Of a stretch of DNA of 64,000 nt, positions 11,085-24,700 are shown one piece after another. The notes under the pieces were generated by a model, which saw nothing but the letters and a program-made list of their open reading frames with translations, had not been told where the DNA came from and ran no database searches. Position 1 is the first letter of the stretch. Each line of letters opens with the position of its first letter. The position numbers and the translations under genes were made by a program. The stretch comes from Hanleya hanleyi (Eukaryota; Mollusca; Polyplacophora; Lepidopleurida; Hanleyidae), in NCBI GenBank assembly GCA_036873755.1, contig JAVTVY010025124.1, positions 51,718 to 115,717 on the forward strand, given 5' to 3'.

Positions 11085-11600
11085 TAAAACAGGGCTATAT
11101 CATCAAGCGCCTCCACTCGAAGTTTCTCACATTTGGCGATACATATCGCATGCTGATAGCCAAATACGAGCGTAGCTTGCAAGATCTATGGCGGTACGTT
11201 TCGTAACTTGTGTCTAATTCCGCTTAACCCGGGGCTAGGGGCCGTATGAACCTACGCATTTCAAGATCCTCATAGTCTTCATATGAACAGCCACAATCAA
11301 AGCGTGACTGAGATATATCATACTCTGGAGGACGATTTTACAACGTATATCATATGGATTAAGAATACTGATCAACGATACGGATTTGATATTTTTGGAA
11401 CATCATGATGTCTTGCTGGCATCATTGAAAACCGTTGACCGCTTCTGTCTTGCAGGAAATTAGACTAGTTTTATGTATACTATGATTTATCCTATTAATT
11501 TGGTGCTGATGTTATTATATGAATTAGGTCTTTGGATTATGGACGCGGAAATTCCTTAATGGATGACGTCTGAATATTGAATGGCGGACTAGACGCTTAG
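11085..11600 (+). pseudogene. YIDD RT C-terminal remnant and 3' tail
   Basis: Starts near VKQGYIIKRLHSKF and reads to the family's terminal WRYVS stop at ~11206. It is followed by the 3' UTR with hairpin (CAGCCAC/GTGACTG, one mispair) and the terminus GGACTAGACGCTTA. It belongs to the inverted duplication and its partner is at 32570-33130. Confidence 0.75.
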
Positions 11601-11924
11601 TGAAGATATATGCTGACAATAATATTTAATGGTGATACATTTCTAACATAAAACAACTCATTGTAATCATTCCAGAAAGTGTAGAAATTATTTATTGGAA
11701 TGACTGGACCACGTGGCCGATTATGTGTGAGAGAAAGAACAACAGTGCTCTCACAACAAATCTCAAAATGGAAGAAATTGGCGATAGCCCACTGGTTGCT
11801 TTCTCGAGAGAGCGTGGGACTAGTTAGAAGGTGCACATTCAGAATCAAGTGTTTCCACATTCAGTTGCTATGGATGAAATCGTAGAAAATACTATACGTA
11901 TCAGTTTTTGCGATGGAGATATGT

Positions 11925-12258
11925 TAGCCGTCGACCATTAAAGAATTTCCACGTCCCTAATCCAAAGATCTAATTCATATAACAGAATTAGCACCAAATA
12001 ATAAAAACTGTCATACATAACATAAACGCTAGTTTCCGGCAAGACATCATGATGTTCCAAAAATGTTAAATCCGTATCGCTGATCAGTATTCTTGTTCTG
12101 TATGATTTTCGTTGTAAATATCTTGAGAATGGTTGATCTCAGTCATGCTTTGGTTGTGACCTTTCATATGAACATCATGTGCATCTTGAAGTACATGGGT
12201 TCCTACGGCCCCTAGCCCTGGGTTAAGCTGAATTAGATACAAGTTGCGAAACGTGAAA
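11925..12258 (-). mobile_element. RT-family 3' tail, reverse strand
   Basis: Reads on the minus strand from TTGTATCTAATTCAGC (12243) through GGGCTAGGGGCCGTAGG and the degenerate hairpin to a worn 3' end near 11925. In the right arm of the inverted duplication only the 5' half of this copy is present (32185-32360). Confidence 0.65.
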
Positions 12259-12908
12259 AAAATGGCGTCATCCAATATGGCCGTCAAATCATTGAACCAA
12301 TCGGAAAACAAAACGATATTTTCATGCCTGCACATCATCCATTATCGTTCTGTGAGATTTCAACTTTAATGGTCACCACTGTAAATCACGGAGATATTTT
12401 ACGGCTCCGATACATGTATTTCAATGTTTTTGATCGACGTCTTTTATATATACCTGCCCATTTTTCCTTGTATACGAATCCCCTCCAACGGCCCAAACCA
12501 TCGAAGATGTATGCCAAGTGTTTTGTTGATCGGTTCAGCGGTATCGAACAAGAATTGTTTTAGTGTTTTCTAATGTACTTAAGATGTCCATCAAGAATAT
12601 TGACCAGTAGGATTCATTTGGGGGTAAAAGGTAGATCCCATATGTCCCAGTCAGTGTATGAAGTCCAGCGATGTCCAAGAAATGGAACAGATAGTAATAC
12701 TAATATAACAATCATAATCGACTTCCAGCCATACTTGCTTGGAACTCTGATAATCGCATTATGACCTTTCCTTACCAAGCTGTGTGGACAGGTTATATAA
12801 GGTCTCCGTCGAGGATAAATTGGATATATTAACAAGAGAAAGATCGTTTTCAACATTCGTGACTCCGGTACGCTCTTCAGTCTTCATCTGCAAAGAGAAT
12901 GTTGCACA

Positions 12909-13480
12909 TATGTGCCCATAGATTGGAAATTGAGACAGGTAGATACTCTAAAACCCCACGAAGTAATAGACTCTGTAATACATGTGGTGTGTTAGAGGAT
13001 GAAAAACACTTCCTTCTTAGCTGCTGCAAATTTTCTGAGCGTCGGGCAAAACTAATGGCTGAATTGGCGAACTTAATAAGCGATAAATCTATGTGCACTG
13101 ATGACATGTTTGTGGAGATGTTGTCCTGCACTAATCCACAAATTGCTAAATATGTAGCCCATTTTGTTTACGACTGTTTCCAGTTAATAGATGGTTAAAA
13201 AAATTTCTTATATAGCATACAATATAGGGCCTACCCTATTTAAACGTGGCTGTGCATTGAAGACTACCAGTCCCCAGGTCACTGTTTGCCAGTCCCATAG
13301 ATTTGTGAGCGCTTATTGTGCACATTTTAATGTAAATTTGTCCTGTATATTGTTTTGTATTGTCCGTCATCCGTGTCTGTCTTCTACATGTATATGTCTG
13401 AAACTGTTTCTATTCACGTTTTTTTAACCCCCTGCGGGTATAATTTTACGTCAATAAATCTTATCTTATCTTATCTATGT
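12909..13480 (+). mobile_element. LINE 3' end insertion with TATGT target duplication
   Basis: The insert 12914-13475 is flanked by TATGT at 12909-12913 and 13476-13480. The homologous site in the right arm (around 31535) is uninterrupted, so this is a filled/empty pair. It encodes the last ~95 residues of a LINE RT protein: a zinc-binding tail with CNTC, then EDEKHFLLSCCKF, ending at 13198. A 3' UTR with a CCCCCTGCGGG block and an AATAAATCTTATCTTATC tail follows. The 5' end is truncated within the protein. It is related to 3577-4112. Confidence 0.88.
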
Positions 13481-14963
13481 ACCGTGATAGAAAGTGTACC
13501 GTGAAGTAGGACAATATGTTATATTTTAGATGAGTTTTCCCACACGGGCTTATAAATATGTGTATTGCGCAATCATTTGTCTCCTTTTTTTTAACCGCGT
13601 AAGACTACATATAAAATACGGTGACAGTGTCGATGAATAGACCACAGCACGCCAGCTGCACGCACCGAAGAAAGAGAGCGATATTTACTGGAATTATTAT
13701 TTCGATTATTCTTTGTGTTATAAAAATGGGCAAGCCTATCAAATCTCCGAATATAAGTAACCCGCTTCAACTCATGTACAAATTATATTTTAATAATGTC
13801 TTTTGACGAATGGCGGCCATAAAAAGTTTTGCAAGAACAAGTGCGCTGATTTCAACGAGCAAGATCTCTCTGCCGTTCATAGACCGCCAGCCCAGGACAT
13901 CGAAACGCGTTAAAAAATCTTTCATGGTATTTTTTGTTACAAATAAATATCTATGCTAATTTCTTTGTGTGGTACGAATCATGAAATTAGGAGGGGACAC
14001 CACCCTGACTTGGGGCATTTTAAAATTTCTTTGGAGTCACATTTGGGGTCAACTGAGGTCAAAAATCATTTAAAAAATTTGGTTATATCTTGATATGCAC
14101 CGCACTATAATTGTTATGAATGGGTATCGAAGCTGAATTAGTTGTATGTAGTATAGGATTCATGGTATACATAGATATCACGTGTATTGTTAAATTAAGA
14201 TCATTCTGGGGTCACTTTTGAGTTCAAATGAAGTCAAAATGGATAAAAAAATAGGCTATAATTTCAACTGTTTGTTGCTGAATGAGTGTTAAGTAGTGAG
14301 GAGTTTAAGGTACACATGTAGTCATAGATGGCACGCTTATTATTAGAATTAAAGTCAAAGTACTAATTGTTACGAATGGGTATCTAGGCTTAGTTAGTTG
14401 TATGTAGTATAAGGTAGGCATAGTAACCATCGTGTAACCATTATGTTGTCTGTCGATCTGAGATGACCACCTCAATTCTAGCAAATGTTTGCTTCGATCT
14501 AAATATAATTCGTTTGAATTGGACGAATTACATTTACCAAGTTTAACAAAAGTTTCGGCTGACTCCATATGTCCACCATCTTGAATTCCTCAATTATTTT
14601 TCTGGCTGATGATTATCAGAAAAGAAACAAAGTAGGCAAATAATTGGAAAGATCGATCTGTTTTGTTATTAGGCTTGGCTTTGCGAAATTATTTTCAGCT
14701 CCATATAATCACAATACCTTGATGTGTGATTATTTGATTACCCATATGGCCGTCATTCTGAACTTGACAATCATTTGTTGATCATAAGGATATGCAAGTA
14801 TATTCCCAATTGGCATAATATGTTAAGCTATGCTTAGAAATCCCTCAGTTTTGATATATTTGGATAATGAGCTAAGAATAATGCCTTATACGAGCAACAA
14901 ATGTGATTTTCAGATTACGCCATATGGCCGCCATTATAAATTTGACAATAAAATCTGGACGTG

Positions 14964-15627
14964 TGCTTCATCAGAGGGTCATCAGAGGCTTCTCGGCGTA
15001 TTCCTTGGTGTAGCGGTCGGTACTTGGTTGAACAAAATGGACCCGGTGTTAAACAGCAAACAGATTCTGTATTTACGTTTTCCAGATGTGTTTATACAAC
15101 TGCTGAAAATGTTGATAATTCCAATCGTCGTGTCCAGTTTGGTGACAGCTACAGCATGCAGAAATGGATATCCGTTCCTCGGGAAAACTCGGTATTCGAG
15201 CCTCGGTCTACTATCTGACTACTATGGTACTGGCGGCTACTCTGGGAATAATATTAGCGGTGACTGTAAGGCCAGGGGAGATAATTGGTGTGAAAAATAT
15301 AATGGGGCTCCAAGGTTACGTCGAGTCTTCTGCCCGATAATCGCCTTCATGGATCTTCTGAGGTGAGGTTTTACTCTTGTATATTTGTTTGGCCAAAAAG
15401 TATCATCCGGAAATATGTCAAGACTGTGACGTCATTAGAGCCATCAGTGTATTTATATATATTCTACCTAGCTAAAATAAACAGTACATCTCTTACACCT
15501 CTGATTCTGGACAGAACATATTGGATATAAAGATATCACCATTTCTTCCAGTAGGGTTTCTTTCAATGATTTCTTTCTTCTCAGAAATATGCTTCCCGAT
15601 AACACGATGGAGGTTTGCTTTTTGTCC
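14964..15627 (+). pseudogene. Dead SLC1 duplicate (exons 1-2)
   Basis: An unprocessed partial copy of the gene at 18244. Exon 1-like sequence starts abruptly at ~14964 in the first membrane segment and retains ILYLRFPDVFIQLLKMLIIP. A ~4 bp insertion near 15157 then shifts the frame, and the rest of the exon is readable only in mixed frames to MDLLR with a donor at 15364/15365. Exon 2-like sequence is 15585-15627 after an acceptor TTCTTCTCAG, the same 43 nt as exon 2 at 19072, but its donor reads ATAAGC rather than GTAAGC. The intron is retained, so this arose by DNA duplication, not retrocopying. The upstream edge coincides with the end of the inverted-duplication arm. Confidence 0.85.
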
Positions 15628-15756
15628 ATAAGCACATCTATGTTTCTGAGGAAATTGTTTCATGACAAGCCTAATTCTTGTGTTAGGGTAATGCAGCAAT
15701 GGTTCTCTGACTTCCAACAAGTGAATCCGAAAGTTGCTACCCTAACATTACGTTAG

Positions 15757-15996
15757 GTAATCTCTAGATTTGTATCTAATACCGCTTATGCCGGTGCTAG
15801 GGGCCGTGTGGTCATATCATCCAAGTTGCCACATGAACAGGTACAATCAAAGCGTACCTGAGATACAACACATATCACGAATCGTTAGATTCTTGGTATG
15901 TGCTTTAGAATAGGTTAACCAGAGGACTATTCTGTGAAGTCATGTGACGCAGTCAGTATGTCGGCATCTCTTCCCACTTCCCTTATATGTGTTGTA
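15757..15996 (+). repeat. Family B repeat, partial, opposite orientation
   Basis: Reverse complement of one half of the 6951-8166 unit, from TCTAGATTTGTATCTAATACC to CCCTTATATGTGTTGTAAT. It contains the hairpin CAGGTAC/GTACCTG at 15838-15860. It lies inside the region following the dead SLC1 exon 2. Confidence 0.8.
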
Positions 15997-18243
15997 ATAA
16001 AAAATAATTTCTTTAATTCTGCACAAAAAGCTGTTTCGTACATCGAATATACTAACGTTTCATATTGTTGACGCACAGAGTCAAAAGTGACGTAAAACAG
16101 TATTAACCGCCGCTTGAAATTGGGATGTTATTTTGGGATATTTCGTATACATTCTAGCTTGTATATTTTAATATATCTAAAATATAACACCTTGAACGAA
16201 AATAATATTTCGATGTAATATCATGACATATTTGGTTCGTTTCGGTTCAATCCAGACTTTTATTTCGGTAAGATAATCGAACCCGAACAGTGAAATGAAA
16301 GTACTTATAGTACCGATGTCGGGTTTCTGTTGATGTAGACAAGGTATATGAAGCGAATTAGCCTAGGCATATGAAAAGGGGTAAATAATACTTGCATATA
16401 AATAACTGCATAATCCATGACCTTTGCTGCATTGCTATCAAACGTGTAATTGATTCTAGCATTTGTAATCCAATTACGTAAAATGCATAAATCACTGGCA
16501 GCGGGCGTCGGACAAACTTTGCTCTGGCAACATATGGAACAATTGCATATTGGACAACCGTCGCATATTAAGAGTTTCCAAATGTTTATAATCCTGGAAT
16601 GTCGCTGTCTATACTGATCAAGAAAAACACCCATTTTGAGGAGTATATAATCACGAACTCAAAGGGCAAATTTTAACTCTGGTGTGTATACCAGACACTA
16701 AGCAAGATAAAGCAAGATAATCAACTCAAGATAATCAACTCGAAGATTTTCAATTTTAAGGTATCCATAGTTCAAGACAATTGTAAATTTTATAGCGAAA
16801 AACTGAATTCAAATAGAATAAGACATAATTGTGTAGGTCTACGTGCAGCTTTCAAATAGCTTATTCAAAAAGCGAATGCACCCTCGACTACGAAAATAAT
16901 GATCAGATTAGAGTTAAGAATCTAGGAAACAAGGATCTGTTGAATCTTCTCGAAGTAAATCCCAATAACTCAGACATCAACAATAAAAGATATTATAAAA
17001 CATAGCAGAAAATCACGCAAAAGGATTCGCAAAAGTTATCCGATAAGTTGCAACAACTCGTGTTGCTATAGTTCCACGCGAAAATTTGATTGTTACGCCT
17101 ACACTGTACTTTTTATATAGACTTTATATCATCCACAGAGTTATGATTTTATAATTTGTGATAAGCGTATGCAATAAAGAATAAAGCATCTAAAATTCAG
17201 CACTTTCTGTTTGCTGTTCTATAACAGCATAGCGGCAAATCTGTGAAGTTTTTACTCTGTTTTCAGGTCACACACTGACATCAAGAACTCGCCAGCCGTT
17301 TGCTTGCTGGTCGTTTGAACGATTAAACTGGACGACTTTGGAAATAGGGTACAAAGATTCACCACCGAAGGAAAGTAAATACATACAAAACATAATCTCA
17401 TTTAAAAATGTCCTACAGATATTAGTACGTCAATACTCTTATTATTTCTCACTTGAAATATCACGATCTCTGAAGTTCAAATGTCGACCGTTGAAAATGA
17501 TGGTCGATGTTGAGACATACGTAGATTTGATTATGAACGACCGTATCACTGGAGATATTACTTCTTTATACTTACAAATCCTCGGCACGGTTTGTTACTT
17601 TGTACTGAAGCATCCACCTGCTCGTGAATTAATAACTTTACCTCGATATGCGATGTCAGCTGTCCTTTCTCTATGCTGGTGTGTTGGGATTACAATAAAA
17701 TTGAGAGTAGTTGGTTGAACACATTAGGTAATAGTCACTGCAAAATTATTTCAAGTTAATATGGGATTCTTTTTCCCATATATTTTTAATCAATACTTTA
17801 ATCAGTATTATACTAAAAATATCACCGACACCAAGTTGCTGAACGTTGGTGCAGCGCATCATGCCTGCAGTACGTATCAACCGAAGTGACTGACCACCTG
17901 CGTCGCACGCGCTCATCCATGACGTATCCCAGAGGCTGTTACCGTACGAGTTTTACGCTGTATTGTATGGGAATTACCTGTACAACATACCATCCATGTA
18001 TGGAAGAAGTGTTTTCTTGTCGAGACTCGTAGTACAGACCTAACCAGGCATGAGCTGATTCCCTGTCGCTGCGCAGCAAACAACGCTTCAGTTAGCACGC
18101 TTCTTTATTGTAGGTCGTCTTTGTGGTTATGCACATGTTTCACAAGCCATTTTTTTTGTCCGAAGAGAGACCGCTAACTCGAACTGGATACATACTGCCT
18201 TGTCTGTAACAGTGCTTCACGTAGAAGAAAGCAATTGTGTGAA
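15997..18243. other. Upstream region of the SLC1 gene; no gene recognised
   Basis: Contains short AAGCAAGATAATCAACTC repeats near 16700-16745 and a 126-codon open frame at 17338-17718 that I do not recognise and judge likely fortuitous. The segment 17850-18230 is more GC-rich and could hold the promoter and 5' UTR of the SLC1 gene, but I see no clear TATA or initiator. Confidence 0.3.
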
Positions 18244-18728
18244 ATGGGGACCGCGAAGGAAACACAAGAGCGAAGTACAGAGGAGAGTAAAAAGACGGAG
18301 GTGAGGAAACGGATCATAAGGTTTCTGAAACCAAACCTGCTGCTTTTGTTGATGTTACTCGGCGTGTTAATCGGTGTAGGGATCGGCGCAGGGTTGAGCA
18401 GAAAGGATCCCCATCTCAGCAACAACCAAATCATGTATTTACGGTTTCCCGGAGATTTGTTCATACAACTGATGGAGATGTTAATAATTCCGATCGTCGT
18501 TTCCAGTTTGGTGACCTGTACAGCAGAAATGGATATCCGGTCCTCGGGTAAGATCGGTCTACGGGCCTTGGTCTACTATCTGTTTACTGGTGTATTGGCG
18601 ACTACTCTAGGAATGACGTTGGCAGTGACAATCCGTCCAGGGGAGAGGATTGACACGGGGTCAATACAGGGGTCACAAACTGAGGGATTATCCACACGAC
18701 CCGAACACGCCTTCATGGATCTTTTGAG
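18244..18728 (+). CDS. SLC1 exon 1
   Basis: The first ATG with a family-like length before TM1 is 18244. The exon encodes a charged N terminus (about 26 residues), TM1, the FPGDLFIQL loop, TM2 with IPIVVSSLVT, and TM3. It ends in phase 2 at donor GAG/GTAAGG. A second copy of this exon is the pseudogene at 14964. Confidence 0.88.
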
Positions 18729-21700
18729 GTAAGGATTTTTTTTGTCTCTCAGAATAAACGATTTTATAGCAAAGGTGTGATGCGAATGATTTACATTGTC
18801 TGTATAGTCTTTATAAAATCGAGATTATTTTCACTAGGAAAAATATACAAACAGGATGGAGAATTATCAAAAGTAAGTTGGCGCTGTCCAGAATCGGAAG
18901 CTACAGCTGCACATGAGTTTTCGAAATGTTCTTCATCAGTGAGTTGACTAATGAGTGAGCATATACTCGATTCGAGATTGTAATATTACATTAGAAATTC
19001 TGCAACATTTCATTTATTATTTTTTCGCACATGTATTTCTGTTATATAAATATTCTGATTTATGTTCTCAGAAATATGGTACCTGATAACTTGATCGAAG
19101 TTTGCTTTATGACGGTGAGTATGTATATATGTGTATGCCCTCTTTGAATGCAGCGGATTATGCACTGTCCGTCAGTGTGTCGTGCCTGTCATTTGTCCGT
19201 CCGTCCAATTCCATGTTTCCGTCATCTCAACTTTGCTGATTAACAGGGATTACACAAACATGCAACGATGAAATGTTCTACATATTTTCGTATACACCCG
19301 GAGATAAACTGACACGATTTTCAGTTTGTTACTTCAGTTTTTGCAATCTTTCGTCTTTGTTTTTGCACTTCGAAAACTTTCAAAACAGCTATCCCAAATA
19401 CAGCAATGAAATGATCTACATCTCTTCAAATACATTAGTGGATGCCCTGATTAGACTTCCAGTCTGTCACTATCAGTCTTTGTATGTTTTATGCTTTTTT
19501 TCTTATTTTTGGAGTTCACAAAGGCAAATTGTTGCAATATTCATTATTAAACATGCGCGTGGAAGGACCAGGCAGCTGGTTCTGTCAGTGCGTTGAAGGA
19601 CCTGGTACCGGATTCTGTCATTTCGTTGAAGGGTTTGGTGCCTGGTTCTCTCAGAGCGTTGATGGACCTGGTACATGCTTCTGATAGCGCATTGAAGGAC
19701 CTGGTACCTGGTTCTCTCAGAACGTTGAAGGACCAGGTACCTGGGTCTGTCAAAACGATGAAGGACCAGATACATGTTTCTGTCAGCGCGATGAAGAACC
19801 GGCTACCTGGTCCTCTCGGACCGATCAAGGGGCGGGTATCTGATTCTGTCAGGGCGTTGAAGGGCCTGGTACCTGGTTCTCTCAGATCGTTGAAGTGACA
19901 GTTACCTGGTTCTCTCAGATCGTTGCAGTGACAGGTACCTGCTTCTGTTAGGCCGCTGAAGGACCAGACACCTGGTTCTGTCAGAGCGCTGAAGGGCCTG
20001 CTACCTGGTTCTGTCAGAGCGTTGAAGAACCTGCTACCGCGTCCTCCCAGAGCGTTGTAGGACGATGTACCTGCTTCTGTGTGCGCGTTGAAGGACCCGG
20101 TACCTGGTTCTCTCAGAGCGTTAAAGTGCCTGGTGCATGCTTCTGTCAGATCGTTGAAGGACCTGGTACCTGCTTCTCTCAGATCGTTGAAGGGTCTGCT
20201 ACCACGTTCTGCCAGAGCGTTCAAGGACCAGATACCTGGTTATAGCAGGGCGTTGAAGGACCTGGTACCCGGGTCTATCAGGGCTTGAAAATTATGTCTC
20301 TCAGAGCGCTAAATGGCCTGGTACATGCATTTATCAGCGCGTTGAAGGACCTGGTCCCTGTCTCAGAGCTTTGAAGGGCCAGGCTCCTGGTTCTTTCAGA
20401 CCGATGAAGGGCCTAGTACATGCTTCTGTCAGCGCATTGAAGGCCCTGGTACCTCGTTCTCTCAGAACGTTGGAGGACCAGGTACCTGCTTCTGACAGCG
20501 CGTTGAACGGCCTGGTACCTGGTTCTGTCAGCGCGTTGAAAGACCTGATACCTGCTTCTGTCTTAAGGATGAAAGACCTGGTACCTGATTATCTCAGAAC
20601 GTTAAAGGACCCGGCCCCTGGTTTTGTCAGCACGTTGAAGAGCCTGGTACCTCCTTCTGTCAGAGAGTTGAAGGGACTGGTTTCTGGTTCTGTCAGCGCG
20701 TTTAAGGCCCTGGTACCTGGTTATATCAGAGTGTTGAAGTTCCTGGTATCTGGTTCTGTCAACGCTTTGAAGTACCTGGTACCTGGTTCTGCCAGAGCGT
20801 TGAACGTCCTGATACCCGTTTCTGTCAGAGCTTTGAAGGACCTGGTATCTGATTTTGTGAGAGCGTTGAAGGGCCTGGTAACTGAGTCTCTCGGTGCGTT
20901 TTTAACCCTCAAGAGAACGGTCCATTAAGTTCAGTATTTAATGCAGAAAATATTTTTGTTGATAAATAATGGCATGATCAAAAAGACGGCAATAGAAATC
21001 GGTGTGCAACATGCCTTTTACGTGCAATCATGCAACATGATTGACTGAGCATGATTTAACGTCGCTTTTAACAATGTTTCATTCATATCACGACGTTTGG
21101 GTTCTATTACTTTCCACATCCGAGAACCCAGAGTTGGGATCCTATTCGGTTTACTCACCTAAACTTTGCGTTTTTCGGACATGATAGTCCAGTTTGACTA
21201 CTGATGGCGAAATTGGTCATTTTTCATTCAAGGTTTTACCCGAATATAGAAGAAACGGGGTTTCTAAACATTTAACATGCTTGGGTATAAGTATATTGTC
21301 AAATAATTCGTAGTTTAATATATTCTGAAAATTGTATGATAATAAATACACATTTCAGAGACAAAATCGTACTCTATATTTTATGAACAAACTGGTAAGT
21401 ACAGACTGGTACGAACAGTTTGGCCTAGAGGGCTGAACTGTATCACAAATTGTATCGGTGTCACGACGTACTAGAGAATGCAAAAAGTCACATCGTAAAC
21501 ATTTGTTTTTTGTCGGAATATTTTCAAGTCGGAATATTAGAAAACACTATGTAATTTCCTCCGCAAAAATTGCAAAAAATATTGAATAATGATCTGTTAT
21601 GAAATAAAATAACTTGTATGCGTAAAAGGCAGCAATTCCGAAGAAAAATGATGAAGACGCAACTGTAAAGGTTTACAGCCGGTCCCACCAAAAGACAGGT

Positions 21701-24700
21701 TTTAGTCATATTTTGCTCAACCTCAAAACAGTTTTGAAGAAAGTGAACACATCAACGGATTTAAGTAAATATTATACATCCCTACTGAACATAGATAATT
21801 ATCTGGTCCCTTAAGGGTAGAAAAGTTAGCATATTGCACACCTATTCAATACAATTTCCAGTAACACCTATGTTATAACATTGGAGATCGGATGAATAAA
21901 CAGTAAATATTGAACTGATTTTGAAAAAAAATCCCATCACATTTAAATATTAAAGATAATTTCCAGACTTCCAGATACATTTCACCAAACGTTTTGTTCA
22001 GTTCGAAATAACAGTTTTGATCTGATCTTCTTATGCAGTGTAGCCCTTTGTTTACCGCTATAAGAAATAAGTAGAGTACGCGGAAATCCTTCGTGGACCA
22101 AATGGAGTACCTAGAAAAAATATGTGATTTTTGGTGAGAGCAACAGCGGTTGTCATAGCAACTCAGTTGTTGGGACTAAAATGTCCCGACGGCCAATATC
22201 GGATGGGCCAAAAAATCTTGGCTGCTTTTTCTGTAGATCCATAACAAATTAGGCATGAATAATGTAATAAATTACGTTATTTCAATATATAACATCAAAG
22301 ATTTGCCCGCGGAACCATCTCTCCAACAAAGAAATAGAGTTGGAAAGGGTTGAAACAACTAAAATTGTCCAAAAAGTGCTCATTCATGCAAACTTACCAT
22401 AACAATATCCCGTGAGCACATTTGCGATGAATATTATGGCTATCATACCATAGAACAGCCAGACACTTGGAAATCTTGATAAAATCAGATGAAAGTAGCA
22501 CAATTACTCATATGGTGTTTGTGTCATGCACCCCTTCCACACCTTTCTCCCCCTTATAGTCGTAGAGCACCTATTCTAAGTTTATATCCCAATGGAACAG
22601 ACACACACATTCACACAGGGGTCCTCTGATACTACTTCTCAGTGACGCGGTTGCACAGACGACTCGAGTAGTAGTGTCTACTGAAAATAGGTAACATTGA
22701 TCTCTTTGCACTTAAACTTGAGGCGCTGGCGCTGGAGATTGGAAAGTGACCTCTGCCAGAGTTTGGCCGCCATCTTGAATTTGGTAAAAAACTTTACCAA
22801 TGTGGCAGCGGCTTATTCCGCGGTGATGCGGTCTGGCGGTGATGCGGTCTGGCGGTGATGCGGCCTGCTTCCGCGGAGAAAAAGTAGTCCCCAGTTTTCA
22901 AGTACGTTGCATGGTCCGATTGGGTCGAGTGAGGTATTAAAGTGAAGCATATGTGAAGGGGCATCTGACGGGCTGGGTGTGGGGTTGAAATAGCGTCATT
23001 CTGCGAATGCTCGGTGGACAAAGGGTATGGAAATAGACGTTTTGGAGTCTAGGGGAGCCACTAATGGTCCGATGGAGTCGTATGAGGTATCAATGTGAAG
23101 CCTATGTGAGGGGGCATCTGACTGGACTAGTGGCTCGGGCGTTGTCACCATTCTGCGCATGCGCAGACAGGGAATTGTGGGAAAACGGTATGGAAATAGA
23201 CGTTTTTGGGATCCAGGGGAGCCCCTAATGGGCCGATGGAGTCGTATGAGGTATCAATGTGAAGCCCATGTGAGGGGGCATCTGACTGGACTAGTGGCTC
23301 GGGCGTTGTCACCATTCTGCGCATGCACAGACAGGAAATTGTGGGGAAAGGTTATGGAAATAGACGTTTTGGGGTCTAGGTGGGCCACTAATGGCCCGAT
23401 GGAATCGTATGGGGTATCAATGTGAAGCCTATGTGAGGGGGCATCTGACTGGACTAGTGGCTCGGGCGTTGTCACCATTCTGCGCATGCGCAGACAGGGA
23501 ATTGTGGGAAATGGGTATGGAAATAGACGTTTTGGGATCTAGGGGAGCTCCTAATGGGCCGATGGAGCCGAGTGCGGTATCAGTGTGAAGCCTATGTGAG
23601 GGGGCATCCGTCTGGACTAGTGGCTCGGTCGTTGGCAACATTCTGCACATGCGCAGACAGGGAATTGTGGGAAAAGGGTATGGAAATAGACGTTTTGGGA
23701 TTGACATGGGCCACTACTGGTCCGATTGGGTCGAGTGAGGTATCAATGTGAAACCTATGTGAGGGGACATCCGCCTGGACTAGTGTCTCGGCCGTTGTCA
23801 ACATTTTGCGCATGCGCAGACAGGGAATTTTGGGAAAAGGGTATGGAGATAGACGTTTTGGGATCTAGGTAAGCGCCTAGTGGGCCGATTGGGTTAAGTG
23901 AGGTATCAATGTGAAGCATATTTGAGGGGGCATCTGTCTGGACTAGTGTCTCGGTCGTTGTCAACATTCTGCACATGCGCAGACAGGGAATTGTGCGAAA
24001 AGGGTATGGAAATACACGTTTTGGGATCTAGGGGAGCCCCTAATGGACCGATGGAGTCGAGTGAGGTATCAGTGTGAAGCAGTCGTGAAGGAGCATCTGC
24101 CTGGACTAGTGTATCGTCCGTGTTCAACATTCCGCGCATGCGCAGACAGGGAATTGTGGGAAAAGGGAGTGGAAATAGACGTTTTGAGGTTTAGGTGGGC
24201 CACTATTGGTCCGATGGAGTCAAATGGGGTATCAATGTGAAGCACACGTGAGGGAACATCCGACTGGGTGGATTTGGGGTAGGAATATCGTCATTCTGCG
24301 CATGCGCAGGCAGGCCGTGGTATGAAAATAGACATTTTGGGGCCGATATGGCCCACTTGTGGTCCAAATGGGTTGTGGGAGGTGTCAAAGTGAAGCTTGA
24401 CTGCTGGTCCAGTCAAATGCCCCCTCACATAGGCTTCACATTGATACCTCATACGACTCCATCGGACCATTAGTGGCCCACCTAGACCCCAAAACGTGTA
24501 TTTCCATACCCTTTTCCCACAATTCCCTGTCTGCGCATGCGCAGAATGGTGACAACGCCCGAGCTACTGGTCCAGTCAGATGCCCCCTCACATAGGCTTC
24601 ACATTGATACCTTATACGACTCCATCGGCCCATTAGGGGCTCCCCTAGATCCCAAAACGTCTATTTCCATACCCTTTTCCCACAATTCCCTGTCTTCGCA

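Larger units (their letters stand above)
11085..14963 (+). repeat. Left arm of a 3-4 kb inverted duplication
   Basis: Reverse complement of 29990-33130, interrupted by insertions present in one arm only. Matching landmarks: the RT fragment with the variant phrase GGGCTATATCAT, the block GACTGGACCACGTG, the block ACAAAACGATATTTTCATGCC (arm 2 with one change), CCATTTCTTGGACATCGCTGG, AAGAAAGAGAGCGATATTTACTGG, the GGGGACACCACCCTGACTTGGGG block, and the terminal ATTTGA...ATCTGGACGT. Divergence is ~8-10 % by eye. No coding gene other than retroelement remains is supported within it. Confidence 0.85.

Noticed and set aside
17338..17718. 126-codon frame upstream of SLC1 as a separate gene
   Set aside because: No family resemblance; starts and stops without context.
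19547..20928. Long open frames (185 and 225 codons) across the minisatellite as a repeat protein gene
   Set aside because: Openness is explained by a stop-free 33 bp unit, both strands are open, and it lies inside an SLC1 intron without start or splice context.
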